Part shown: piece after piece, positions 14,101 to 24,611 of the stretch
Position numbering within the stretch: the first letter of the stretch is position 1
Layout of the letters: each line of letters opens with the position of its first letter
NCBI GenBank assembly: GCA_032718475.1
Contig: JAUCBJ010002429.1
Coordinates: forward strand, 1-64,000
Source of the DNA: Nemertoderma westbladi
Lineage: Eukaryota; Xenacoelomorpha; Nemertodermatida; Nemertodermatidae
Length of the DNA stretch: 64,000 nucleotides
Direction of reading: 5' to 3'
Notes under the pieces: model-generated
The model's input: only the letters and a program-made list of their open reading frames with translations
Database searches by the model: none
Told to the model about the DNA's origin: nothing
Made by a program: the position numbers and the translations under genes

Positions 14101-17100
14101 CTAATTGTAGTAGTAGTAATTCCTTTGAGTTATTAGTTGGCCTAAATATGATATCCCACTCCATAGCGCATTCTTCATCCTTTCTGGTAGCTCAGTAAGC
14201 AACCCCGGCTGATGATAACCAGAAGTTTGAAACCTAGGTACCGGGTTCGAGCCTCAATTGGGTAGGTTAATATTTTTCGCTATGGAGAGCATTATTATAT
14301 TGTCATATTACATTATAATAGATTTGTAATTGACCCCGGTAGCAAACGTTCTCTTAACATATTAATCAGCTGTACTAGAAAGGTTATTTGTTTCCCATGT
14401 ACTCAATTGTTTTGTTTTTATTGTTAATAATATTGTCCTAATTTACCGTTATACAGAGGCTTTGACTCGGCGGTAAATTATATAGACTAATTCCCAATAA
14501 GGCAAATATATTACGACAGGTAAGACTCTTACAAACAACTGGAAATTGTGTTGGTTTGGTTATTGAGGTTGTGATCCTCCATAGTAAACCCTTCCACTCT
14601 GTTTCCCAAAGGAATGCCTGTTCACAACCATGGCTGATCTTCCACAGTAAACCCCTCCACTCTGTTTCCTAAAGGAATGCCTGTTCACCACCATGGATGA
14701 TCTTCCACAGTAAACCCTTCCACTCTGTTTCCTAGAGGAATGCCTGTTCACCACCATGGGTGATCTTCCACAGTAAACCCTTCCACTCTGTTCCTTAAAG
14801 GAATGCCTATTCACCACCATGGGTGATCTTCCACAGTAAACCCTTCAACTCTGTTTTCTAAAGGAATGCTGGTTCACCACCATGGTTGATCTTCCACAGT
14901 AAACCCTTAAACTCTGTTTCCGAATGGAATGCCTCTTCACCACCATGGTTCATCTTCCACAGTAAACCCTTCAACTCCGTTTTCTAAAGGAATGCCTGTT
15001 CACCACCATAGGTGATCTTCCACAGTAAACCCTTCCACACTGTTTCCTAAAGGAATGCCTGTTTAGCACCATTGGTGATCTTTCACAGTATACCCTTACA
15101 CTCTGTTTCTCAAATGAATGCCTGTTCACCACCATGGGTGATCTTCCACAGTAAACCTTTCAACTCTGTTTTCTAAAGGAAGGCTGGTTCACCACCATGG
15201 TTGATCTTCCACAGTAAACCCTTCCACTTTGTTTACCAAAGGAATGCCTGTTCACCACCATGGCTGGTCTTCCACAGTAAACCCTTCCACTCCGTTTTCT
15301 AAAGGAATGCCTGTTCACCACCATAGGTGATCTTCCACAGTAAACCCTTCCACACTGTTTCCTAAAGGAATGCCTGTTTAGCACCATTGGTGATCTGTCA
15401 CAGTAAACCCTTACACTCTGTTTCTCAAATGAATGCCTGTTCACCACCATGGGTGATCTTCCACAGTAAACCCTTCAACTCTGTTTTCTAAAGGAATGCT
15501 GGTTCACCACCATGGGTGATCTTCCACAGTAAACCCTTCCACTCTGTTTCCTAAATGAATACATGTTCTCCACAATGGGTGATCTTCCACAGTAAACCCT
15601 CCACTCTGTTTCCTAAAGGAATGCCTGTTCACCACCATGGGTGATCTTCCACACTGTTTCCTAAAGGAATACCTGTTCATAGGTGATCTTCCATAATAAA
15701 CCATTCCACTCTGTTTCCTAAAGGAATACCTGTTCACCACCATGGGTGATCTTCCACAGTAAACCCTTTCACACTGTTTCCTAAAGGAATACCTGTTCAC
15801 TGGCGGTCTTCCACAGTAAACCATTACACATTGTCTCCCAAAGGAATGCCTGTTCACCACCATGGGTGATCTTCCACTGTAAACCCTTCCACGCTGTTTC
15901 GTAAAGGAATACCTGTTCACTTGTGATCTTCCACAGTAAACCATTCCACATTGTCTCCCAAAGGAATGCCTGTTCACCACCATGGATGATCTTCCACAGT
16001 AAACCCTTCAACTCTGTCTCCCAAAGAAATGCCTGTTCACCACCATGGGTGATCTTGCACAGTAAACCCTTCCAATCTGTTTCCCAAAGGAATGCCAGTT
16101 CACCAACATGGGTGATCTTCCACAGTAAACCATTCCACACTGTTTCCTAATGGAATTCCAGTTCGTTGGTGATCTTCCACAGTAAAACCATTCCACTCTG
16201 TTTCCCAAAGAAATGCCTGTTCACCACCATGGGTGATCTTCCACAGTAAACCCTTCCACTCTGTTTCCTAAAGGAATACCGTTCTCCACAATGGGTGATC
16301 TTCCACAGTAAACCCTTCCACTCTGTTTCCTAAAGAATACCTGTTCACCACCATGGATGATCTTCCACAGTAAACCCTTCCACTCTGTTTCCTAAAGGAA
16401 TACCTGTTCACTGGTGATCTTCCACAGTAAACCATTCCACTCTGTTTCCTAAAGAATACCTGTTCACCACCATGGGTGATCTTCCACAGTAAACCATTCC
16501 ACTCTGTTTCCTAAAGGAATACCTGTTCACTGGTGATCTTCCACAGTAAACCCTTCCACTCTGTTTCCTAAAGGAATACCGTTCTCCACAATGGGTGATC
16601 TTCCACAGTAAACCCTTCCACTCTGTTTCCTAAAGAATACCTGTTCACCACCATGGGTAATCTTCCACAGTAAACCCTTCCACTCTGTTTCCTAAAGGAA
16701 TACCTGTTCACTGGTGATCTTCCACAGTAAACCATTCCACTCTGTTTCCTAAAGAATACCTGTTCACCACCATGGGTGATCTTCCACAGTAAATCCTTCC
16801 ACACTGTTTCCTAAAGGAATACCTGTTCACTGGTGATCTTCCACAGTAAACCCTTCCACTCTGTTTCCTAAAGGAATACCTGTTCACTGGTGATCTTCCA
16901 CAGTAAACCCTTCCACTCTGTTTCCTAAAGAAATGCCTGTCCACCACCATGGGTGATCTTCCACAGTAAACCCTTCCACTCTGTTTCCTAAAGGAATGCC
17001 TGTTCACCACAATAATGCGGGATTTTCCACAGATTCAGGAATGGTTGTTAACCCAAGACTACATCCCAATACTACTTCCTTAAACATCAGCTGGAGACAA

Positions 17101-17586
17101 CACATGACAAACACCGACCTTTATGGTACAATAACCACCTGTATCAACCACCCTCCGTGAATGCTGACTAAGATTCAGTGGGCACTGCTAGAGAAGTAAA
17201 CAAGAGGTCATACCAGAACTACACTTTTGAAAACCACCACAACCGGCTACCGGCTGCTGAATGACATATGTAGAACAACTTGAAAGGGATACTGTAGGGC
17301 CTACTGGACTTATGAGAAACGAAATTGCGACAATTATGGAGAATCGGGAACCCTCGATGGATCTCATTTCCACTGTCCGTGCTCGCTTGCTCGATCGTGT
17401 AGTTGTAGTAACACTAGAAATTACTTTCAATATACTGTAGTAAATCTCTTCCTACCTGTATATTTTAACCAACTCCACTTCCATATTGGCCAGTCCCAGA
17501 GCGTCTTTGGACGAACCAGAATAATGACCACATTGAGACAAATTAATAAACCATAGGCCAATTAAAAATATTATAGGCGGTACCAT
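2144..17586 (-). CDS. P4HA: Prolyl 4-hydroxylase alpha subunit, 5' exons (left copy, 3'-incomplete)
   Basis: Coding exons on the minus strand are 17586-17456, 13795-13703, 13544-13375, 9592-9425, 7415-7191, 2566-2427 and 2323-2144, all with GT/AG borders and a continuous frame. The protein starts with a signal peptide (MVPPVIFLIGL...), then the P4HA N-terminal dimerisation region, the peptide-substrate-binding TPR domain (KVLYDFLQYSYFQNGQ, LLLAIEPNN) and the start of the catalytic domain (RFQICRY, HDMLTDSNIEIIKD). The family hydroxylates proline in procollagen in the ER using Fe(II) and 2-oxoglutarate. The iron-binding HxD...H and the 2-oxoglutarate lysine are not in the window. Homology to the right copy ends before exon 8, so this copy may be truncated, or its remaining exons may lie to the left. 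One visible protein difference is EEL here against EEF on the right. Domain identification is firm; function of this copy is uncertain. Confidence 0.85.
3723..6763 (-). pseudogene. Decayed retroelement-like ORFs in P4HA intron (left)
   Basis: Minus-strand open segments at 6763-6560, 5398-5012 and 4196-3723 are the counterparts of right-arm ORFs at 34800-35393 and 35761-35970. The 128-codon segment has a charged, probably coiled-coil stretch (QTNQKEREAEKQAKRHRRK). The others contain repeated EPEKDSEGMP-type peptides that come from a degenerate DNA repeat (CCTTTTCAGGCTCGTAC) expanded at 6430-6730 and 3885-4125 on the left. I do not recognise the protein. The coiled coil and a nearby TGGTGCCGGG primer-site-like sequence fit a gag relic, but this is weak. 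Confidence 0.3.
7054..7200 (-). repeat. Two-unit splice-donor minisatellite (left)
   Basis: The exon-5 end and its donor (CTGGCTATAG then GTAAAG, minus strand 7200-7185) are followed by one further degenerate copy at about 7105-7130. The right arm has eight copies of this unit (33892-34500), so this is the unexpanded state. Confidence 0.75.
7775..9074 (-). mobile_element. Left-arm-specific APE-type LINE fragment
   Basis: Minus strand 8653-7934 encodes reverse-transcriptase motifs up to just before the YADD box: NQNGFRKGRGT, then after a frame change near 8215 AVIFVDFFKAFDS, and LQGDTLAP near 7985. The YADD and thumb are missing; the 3' tail block follows at 7855-7797. The repeat CTTCTTA flanks it (7768-7774 and 9075-9081), and the right arm has an uninterrupted site at about 33320. 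It is dead: frameshifted, internally deleted and 5'-truncated. The clade is uncertain. Confidence 0.75.
9634..9975. mobile_element. Short insertion with 66-bp tandem repeat, left arm only
   Basis: Four units of a 66-bp repeat (AGGTCGAGCGAATTCGGACA..., starting near 9651, 9717, 9783 and 9849) sit inside a segment flanked by CAATTGTA on both sides (9626-9633, 9976-9983). The right arm has a single related 8-mer here (about 32793-32800), so the segment inserted after duplication. Part of the unit (CAGTGGAAATGAGATC) resembles intron-1 sequence at 17375 and 29098. The 111-codon ORF across it is a by-product of the 66-bp period. Confidence 0.65.
10166..11078 (+). mobile_element. LINE 3' end encoding RLE-type endonuclease domain
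   Basis: Plus strand to 10907 encodes about 247 residues matching the C-terminal region of R2-like or related LINEs. There is a zinc finger (CDGCG...NHGLNC) followed by a restriction-like (PD-D/E-XK type) fold with RHNELR, CDVGVRG and FDIRS strands. No reverse-transcriptase part remains, so this is a strongly 5'-truncated insertion. It ends in an A-rich tail and is flanked by a 12-bp duplication AAGTAATTTGAG (10154-10165, 11079-11090). The right arm has the empty site (about 32612-32625), so insertion postdates the duplication. The ORF is intact and GC-rich compared with its surroundings, which suggests a young copy. Confidence 0.8.
11250..13315. mobile_element. Left-only intron block with 315-bp tandem repeat
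   Basis: The right intron 3 is only 411 bp, while the left carries about 2 kb of unrelated DNA here. It includes two copies of a 315-bp repeat (AACGATTTCA at 12411 and 12726) rich in the motif CCCTCTAGCGG, a poly-C run (12182-12203) and a CGA trinucleotide array (about 13030-13100). No protein is recognisable. A short stretch near its left end (GAGTAAGGCAGCATCA, about 11257) recurs inverted at 19213-19235. It is likely a non-autonomous element, class unknown. Confidence 0.5.
13030..13101. repeat. CGA/ACG trinucleotide microsatellite
   Basis: Runs of CGA interrupted by single CAA triplets. The arginine-rich ORF on the minus strand is an artefact of this repeat. Confidence 0.9.
13825..14110 (+). 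mobile_element. LINE 3' end (RT C-terminus plus tail)
   Basis: Plus strand 13940-14070 encodes PMTFLRRILKDTGLEDADDL then DRELWRRNFV, the typical last residues of an endonuclease/reverse-transcriptase polyprotein of APE-type LINEs. The shared tail block ending near 14105 follows. The arms diverge at about 13825, just upstream of exon 2, so the insertion is left-specific. It defines the 3' end of the family whose tails also lie at 165-255 and 7797-7855. Confidence 0.6.
14178..14275 (+). mobile_element. tRNA-like sequence, possible SINE head
   Basis: TGGTAGCTCAGTAAGC resembles an A box, and GGGTTCGAGCC about 55 nt later resembles a B box, as in tRNA-derived SINEs. The T-arm and acceptor stem do not pair well, so it is not a functional tRNA. 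No second copy was seen in the window. Confidence 0.35.
14570..17015. repeat. About 63-bp minisatellite, roughly 39 units (left arm)
   Basis: Units carry GTGATCTTCCACAGTAAACC, CTGTTTCC[TC]AAAGGAATGCC and TGTTCACCACCATGG with point variants and some deleted units. The right arm has one unit at about 29459-29545, and a detached pair lies at 17733-17850. ORFs of 60-160 codons over this block are repeat artefacts. Confidence 0.9.
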
Positions 17587-18190
17587 TCTGTTATCACTAA
17601 AAAATAAAGCTATATTTAGATATTTTAGTAGATCTAAACAGAAAACAAAAAAAATGTTGTTTTACACAACTTTGAGTGCCGTTTTATGCGTTCAATCTAT
17701 ATGAATGGGAGAATCTTTTAGGCTCGTTAAGCCAAGGGATGCCTGTTCACCACCATGGGTGATCTTCCACAGTAAACCCTTCCACTCTGTTTCCGAAAGG
17801 AATGCCTGTTCACCACCATGGGTGATCTTCCACAGTAAACCCTTCCACTGGTGTGTTCACATATGAATGTGGTATAAGGGTACGTTAATGTGGAGACACT
17901 GCTAGCAACCCGATGTACAACGCTGTCGCCACATATGCGACCCGTTAAACTGCTGAATAAATAAATCAATACGCGGACAGCCACATGTTACCGTCAATAT
18001 CCTTGCAGCCTATCACTACTATTCGCTATTAAAATAATAATGCACAATAATTAATTATTACTACCAAAAATGCTTTCCTTTCAGTGGATCAGTAACCTTT
18101 TTTGCACATTTTATCATTGCATTGGTTATCATCAATTCACAAATAATCTCTCAATTAAGTTTTATGGGATGTATGCAAATATTGATTAAC
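17587..18190 (-). promoter_or_regulatory. Presumed P4HA upstream region (left)
   Basis: The roughly 480 bp before the first coding exon is conserved with 28325-28805, apart from an insertion of two minisatellite units at 17733-17850. A TTTTTTAG just upstream of the ATG could be the acceptor of a 5'UTR intron. No convincing TATA box was found. Confidence 0.4.
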
Positions 18191-18446
18191 CATTAACCAC
18201 TTGAAACCAAGTATGGTTGGAGCCAAGCACGCCGCCTATATGGGTTTCAAACTACTGTATATAGACTTACGGCGCAAAATTTACTTTTCGCCTCTACTGT
18301 AATCTACAGTATTACATCCACAGTATTATACTATTTACTTCCTTGGTCAAAAAGCAGCACTTTTCAGGGTGGTGCATCAACATAATATTACGCAACAAAT
18401 TATTTACACCTAATTACTGTAGATAGGCCTAACTTTTTGCACCAAA

Positions 18447-19900
18447 AAAACGTTGAGAGTGATAAATCGAAGAGTTGTCCGAAAAAGGTTTTACTACTCC
18501 CCACCCTTAAGTTCAATAATACTGAAGTAGGACCAGTGTACAGTACAGCACTTTAACATATATAATTGTTTATCTTTGGTTAGGGTTAGTTGGTCAGGCA
18601 GGGCCAATGGTAAGGGTCCAAAATTCAACAATGAGTGAATTAAGTGAATGGACAATGAATTACGGTTAGGGTTACATGACAGTTTTAATTAGGGGTTCGG
18701 ACCGCCATTTCACTTTGAATTAGGGTTTCGGAACGCTACTCTCGAAATCTGGGGCGAAATGCTCTGGGGGTGATTTGGTGTTAGGCGAAAATGCCCGCGA
18801 ATTCCGCGCGCATCTACTGTATGAGATCAACTCCAAGGAGGGAGACGCTGATTTGTGATCTAACTATTCAGACGAGTATTTGGGAGTCGTGGAACCTAAA
18901 TTCGGGTATTTTCGCCTGTGACACGGCGGTCCCGCCGGAATATACAGTAGGGGCGCAATACAGAACCCCAACCCCCCCCCCCCCCCCCCCCCCTCCCTCC
19001 TTCATCGCAAAGCAAAGCTTAATGTAATTACATTTAATATCTGGAACAGAGAGAGTTTCGCCTCTTTTCACCTCCTTACTTACAGCTAGTCTAACAGCCT
19101 AGACTGAGAACACTCACCTTAGGCAGAGATGACTCTCGCACATTAATTACGAAAAATCAAACAAATAGTTATTTATTACATTTTATTCAGTATTTAACTA
19201 TTTAAGTTAAATCCTGATGCTGCCTTCCTCAATGTTACATAATTATAATAAATATTTAGAGAAAATACGAAAGAATACCTGAATACTGCTAGCCATAGTT
19301 CCAAGGTACAGCGGAAAGTAGTAGCGGAAGATAGGCTCGCGCAGGTGCATAACCATGCAACATTTGAACGCTCATATCTCAGCTATTTTTTAACGAAATT
19401 CAAATTGCGTTACATATTTGAAATTCTTGCAGGGCCAGCTTTCCATTGGTACCAACAAACAGCTATAACGTATAAGAACAACTGCGGTGTAACTGGTGTA
19501 ATATCGCTGGAGACACTTTTTTTAAACGCTTGTAGCTAAAGATTGAAAGCAAAAATAAAAATTCTGGCTCACCCAGTCAGTGGTCGGGAGGTGAAACTAT
19601 CTCTGTTTCAAATTTCATGCAATCTCATTACGATTTGTAGAAAAATTAGGGGGGGGGGGGGGGGGGGGGGGGGGGTGTCAATGAATTACGACACTACAGT
19701 ATATTCTGGGACATTATGTAAATGTGTATCCAATAATATTGATCACTGGGGTCAACACTTATTAATTGTGAACAAGACGATTTAATTAATTGTGAACAAG
19801 ACGAGTTAATTAATTGTGAAGACGAGTGAACAAGACATGTCTGGGGGGGGGGGGGGCAGTGGAACTTGTCTGGGGGGGGGGGGCAGTGCCCGCAAAGCCC
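18447..19900. other. Spacer DNA without a recognisable gene
   Basis: Contains poly-C (18972-18993), poly-G (19649-19675, 19843-19856) and AT-rich DNA. Open frames here are short and show no known domain. Confidence 0.6.
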
Positions 19901-20044
19901 CTCCCCCCCCCCCCCCCCCCCCGCACGATACGGGCCTGCTACGGCACCAGAGCCAGCACATCAAATTTCTATATTCCCAATTGTAAATCCTTTCAAAGCG
20001 AAACCTTTTTCTTTAACGGAATAAAAAATTGGAATTCCCTACCG

Positions 20045-23000
20045 CCCAGTGAAAAATGCGCATGCGTATCGCAAGTGATTTTAAAGCGTCATGCGTTTTT
20101 ATTGCGGCTCAATAAATAGCGATAAAACTCTTGTGATTCGCATGTGAATCACATGTAAAATAGGGAAGCGATTCCACGCATGCGATTCACAACTTATTTT
20201 ACGCATGTGATTCCGTGCATGAAAATCGCATGCGAATCACACCTCATTTAACGCTTATTTTACGCATGTTTTACACCATGAGATTCTCAAGAGTTAATTC
20301 CCATGCGAATCGCATGTTTTTAATTACACTAAAGATTATTAATTAAAATAAAGTTGCCTATCAAGAAATAAATAGTTTTAAAATATAAAATGGATGAATA
20401 CGAATTATCTAATATGGCTGTCGAATACAGAGATTATATTAATATATTTTATAGAATTGAAAATTATAGGGAATAGTTAAAAGTGTATCATGGTTGTTCT
20501 AATCTATTTGTATTATCCTCTATATAACCAACCATTTCTAGTATTGATTCATACAGCATGTCTAATGTTCTAAGTCTAGAGAGTGAAATGTAAAGTAATG
20601 TAAGGTAAGTACAGTAGGCAGATGATACGGAAGCCCATAGTATCAAACAGTAGTGGAATAATCAACTACTGTATCATATTTTCTGTCACAAAGGTCTCAA
20701 TGTATTACACAAAAATCACAACCAGTAGATTTTTGCGATATTTATGCGTCATGACGCTTGAAAGTCGCAAGTGAATCGCATGTGAGTTTTATGCGACTGA
20801 ACGCAAGTTGTTGTGATTTTTATGCGACTTAAACGCAAGTTGTTGCGATATTTATGTGACATACTATTATGTGATTAACCTTCCTGGGTATGTAACATTC
20901 AATGTTCCCTGTGATAAAAACGAGACAGGCCGTCCGTCTGGTGGAATCGCAATCTCAGTGAATTCGAAATACAATGTTAACTGTAAAGAAATTACCTCCA
21001 GCAGTTCTACCATTGCTATAGCCTGCGGTGACTATGTCTTTATGGCGTGTTATTACACTCCACAGACATATGTATCAGATATTTTACTAGAACTCATACC
21101 TATGATCTCAGATGTTCGAAAGAAGACAGGAAAACCAATAATTGTATATGGTGATTTTAACTGTAGAATAGACGCTTCAGGTGAAAGGGGCAATGTATTG
21201 TGTAGTGGGCTTATGGGAGCAAACCTTCAGTGCATTAATGATCCTGTAATACCGACCTACTATTGTTGGAATGGAAGCAGTGCAATTGATTTATTCTTTG
21301 TTGATGCGTCACTGATAGACATGGTTGATATAAACGTGCAACCAACAGTTAACACAAAGCATCAGCGTGTTCGAGTGAACCTTCAATGTAATGGATTGAA
21401 AACAAAGATACCGCGCACTACAGCGATAAAGAAGGTCGACGTAGACAAACTCTCATATGAGCTTAACCTGAATAAATGTATGGACGCAGCTAACAAGGGT
21501 GTAACCGATCTCAATGAGTACATAACGAACGCTATTAGGATATCTGCAACCCCAGCGAGACCTAGAAAATTAAACCGGTGGTTTGACGTTGAATGCCGAA
21601 ACACTAAGAATGATGTATGTAGCAGTCTCAGGTCTATGAAAGAAAATCCAAACGAAGAAACTCGCTTACTATATCGGGAATTACAATCACGCTATAAGAT
21701 ACTGCTTAAACGTAAGAAAAAACTATTTCTACATAACCAGGAGACCAAAATAATTCTGGAATGCGAAAATGACAGATCAAATTTCTGGAATATTATTAAA
21801 CATCAGCAGCAACAAAAACCCACTGCTCAACATGTATCAGCAGAATCCTGGAATGATCATTTCGCCACATTACTAGCAGCGAATGAATCCTTGTCTCAAC
21901 CAACAGTTCCAGAACAACCCAATAACTATTTAGATCAGCCAATAGAAAGTGAAGAAGTTGCGGACACAATCAGGAAACAAAAGTCAGGGAAAGCGCCGGG
22001 GCCAGACGGTATAACAAATGATGTGATCAAGCAGATATCGGTGGGTGCGCTCCCATATTTATTAATGCTAATCCAACTGTGTTTTACTACAGCAACTTGT
22101 CCTGCAGCATGGCTATATGCCTACCTTATACCATTATTCAAAGGAAAGGGGGCTAAGTCTGAGCCTGGAAATTACCGTGGGATTGCCCTCCTATGCTGTA
22201 TGTTGAAAGTGTATACGTCGATTCTCTGTGGACGATTATACTGCTGGGCCGAATCTACAGGAATCCTGCCGGATGAGCAATTTGGTTTTCGCAAATCCAG
22301 ATCAACCATTATGGCGGTACGGCGGCTATACGAATACATTAACTCCGTCCTCAGCAACTCGGGTGGGCATGTATACTGTGTGTTCGTAGATTTCACAAAA
22401 GCCTTCGATTCGGTTGATCGTCAGCTTTTAATGAAGAAGCTATCAATATGCGGGGTAAGCAGAAAGTTCATTACCATTCTGTGGTCTATACTAGCGGTAA
22501 ACTATGTATGCATATGTGTCGGAAGATATGTAATAAATCCCATAGCACAGACCATTGGAGTTCTCCAAGGGGATAAGCTGTCACCATTACTGTTTAGCAT
22601 ATTTGTATATGATCTACCAGCAGCAATCGCATTAGCGTCATGTTATGTACTTATGTACGCAGATGATTTAGTAATATATGGAGAATCAATCAACGACGTG
22701 CAGGCCTCTCTTAACAAACTTGCTGAGTTCTGCTTGTTAAATAAATTATCAGTTAATCTCACAAAGACTAAAGCTGTGAAATGTAGAAACGGAGGACGTT
22801 TTTCAAACGATGATATTTTACTATTTAATGGAAAACAAATACAATTCGTAAGAAGTTTCGAATACCTCGGAGTAGTTTTGTCAACCCAAAATGGTCCATC
22901 GGCTCATTACCAACACCTATACAATAAAGGAATAGCATGTTGTGCTCGCTTGGCTTGTAAAGTTAAGTTGACCTCGATCTCGATGCGTTCAGCAAAGAGG

Positions 23001-23721
23001 TTGTGGCTAGGCATTGTCCGACCTACAGTGACTTATGGGTGTGAGATATTTACGACAGGTGATCTTGACGGCTTGGATCATGTGAGACGGACCCGCGCGT
23101 TTTACTGGAAGATGTGGGCGGGTATCTCAAAGTACTCCTCTTCAACGGACTTACTCGAAGTTATCGATAATAACGGTACGGGCAGCACTGGCCTAGACAT
23201 CGAGCCCCTATACGGGTTCAGGCGTCGCGCGGCCGCTCAGCTGATCGTTAACGGCTGCCACCAACGATGCTGCGACACGCCAAAATGCTGGCGACCGACT
23301 GATACCTGCATATGCAAACTGTGTCACCGCGCTGCGGATACGAACTTACATTATACAATCTGCGAGGGGATCCCACCAAACACCACATCGTTACGGAAAG
23401 CAATATTTTTAATGACCCTGGAACTCTAATTCTTTTAATAATAATATGCAATAATAATAATAATTTTAATAACTTTATTTATTTTAATAATTTAGTAAAC
23501 CACCTCTTAACAACCTACCTAGTTTGTGCGCTACCAACAGTATATTCAACATGCATATTTCATCTTATTTATCCGAATGTTTGGATGATAATTAAATAAT
23601 TCAATTATGTGACATAACTCAAGTAGATCGCTTGCGTAAAGGTCGGGCCATAACTCTTGGGAATCACATGAGATACGCCTGCGTTGCACGCTTGCGATAC
23701 GCTTGCGCACTTTTCACTGGG
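20045..23721. mobile_element. TIR DNA element with subterminal repeats, hosting a LINE
   Basis: The ends are perfect inverted repeats (CCCAGTGAAAA...TTTTCACTGGG), extending imperfectly to about 30 bp (TGCGCATGCGTATCGCAAG). A 2-bp CG on each side (20043-20044, 23722-23723) is best read as target duplication, because counting it once restores the host LINE reading frame. Subterminal DNA at 20050-20330, 20740-20860 and 23610-23710 is packed with short variants of GCATGCGATTCAC and AACGCAAG. Without the internal LINE the element is about 0.92 kb and encodes nothing, so it is non-autonomous. The superfamily is not recognised. Confidence 0.65.
20864..23604 (+). mobile_element. 5'-truncated LINE with long intact ORF (endonuclease plus RT)
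   Basis: An open frame runs to a stop at 23427-23429. It starts in mid-endonuclease (LPGY, GRPSGGIAI, YGDFNCRID), so about 60-70 N-terminal residues are lost. RT motifs follow: SGKAPGPDGI, NYRGIALL, EQFGFRKSRST, FVDFTKAFDSVD, LQGDKLSPLLFS and YADDLVIYG. The C-terminus has a Cys/His motif (CICKLCHRAADTNLHYTIC). A 12-bp duplication TTATGTGACATA flanks it exactly (20852-20863, 23605-23616), proving target-primed insertion into the TIR element. The ORF has no native ATG; its apparent GTG start lies in the target duplication. No stop codon interrupts about 850 codons, so the copy is young. The 3' end has no long poly-A. Confidence 0.85.
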
Positions 23722-24611
23722 CGAATAACATTAAAAATATTAAAAAAGAACATGCCTTTAAGTCTGCAGTAAAATCCTATCTCCAAGACCATTGCAAATT
23801 CTTATATAGCAGTAAGTAGTTAGCAGTATTGTTCAATATTAAATAGGTGGATGTGCAATAATTAGTGATAATGATCAATTTTGTATTTCTTGTATCTTCT
23901 TTAGTTTAAATTAGATAATTAGTCTATATACTGTAGTTAGTTTAGTTTGTATTGGTAACCAAGTAACTTGAAGGACCCCCTTGGAAATAAGCTGCAAAGC
24001 TTTAGGGGTAATCCTATATGTTATGTTGGACAATACCTTTATACCAGTACATTGTTTGGTGTATTTGTTATTGTTTTGACATAATGTATAAATAAATCTA
24101 TCTATACTGCTATAGGTCTGCAGGTTGATGTACCGTATTGAACCGTGGAGATCAGAGATTTCCATTACATCCTGATTGTCGACCCTGTGGGACTAAACCT
24201 ACCTACATTCACCCTACACGTGCATCTACATGTAGGCTACACATACCTACAGCTACAGGAATACCTCTACACAAAAGATATACCCAAATAATAATAATGA
24301 AATAAATAATAAGCCAATAAGTTGTTTAGATGGCCTTGGTAGTAGGCCTACTCAACTCATGAAATACTGAAATATCAGAATAGAGTAGCCTATGGTAGTT
24401 ACAGTCAGACGTAGTTGCCGCCTGGACTGTCTGTCAGCCTGCTGGCCTGTTGCCGCTACGGCGCTACTGCGTTACCTACTGCAGTACTGCTTCAATTAGG
24501 CTACAGAAATAGGCTGCACCGGTCAGCCGCTGCGCGATTGCTGCAAAATCATCAGTGTACCTGGTACCGGCTGACGGTATCCAACCAGTATCAGTGTTCC
24601 GGCTGTCCGGT

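Larger units (their letters stand above)
1762..18446 (-). repeat. Left arm of large inverted duplication
   Basis: This arm is the reverse complement of 28084-37338. Seven P4HA exons, their splice sites, several introns and about 480 bp upstream of the first exon match. Outer homology ends in the block containing GCCTGGCACTCTGGC (about 1770); inner homology ends at CTTTTTGCACCAA (about 18432-18446). The left arm is about 7 kb longer than the right, owing to a LINE fragment (7775-9074), a short insertion (9634-9975), an RLE-type LINE end (10166-11078), a block at about 11250-13315, a LINE tail (about 13825-14110) and a large minisatellite (14570-17015). Confidence 0.9.
19925..24110 (+). mobile_element. 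L2/CR1-like LINE 3' end, split by a TIR element
   Basis: Codons before 20043 (YIPNCKSFQSETFFFNGIKN then NWNSLP) and after 23722 (NIKNIKKEHAFKSAVKSYL then QDHCKF, stop at about 23817) form one continuous C-terminus of an L2/CR1-type reverse-transcriptase ORF once the insertion is ignored. The 3' UTR at 23960-24105 has a hairpin-like GACCCCCTTGG...CTTTAGGGGT and ends near AATAAATCTATC. A poly-C tract truncates the 5' side at about 19922. This is the oldest layer of the nest. Confidence 0.7.

Noticed and set aside
14560-17010. Many ORFs and a CRISPR-like regular array
   Set aside because: Units are contiguous minisatellite copies with no unique spacers, and the genome is animal; the ORFs are repeat by-products.
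20856-20863. GTG start codon of the 857-codon ORF as a true start
   Set aside because: It lies in the 12-bp target duplication; the ORF is a 5'-truncated LINE, not a gene with its own start.
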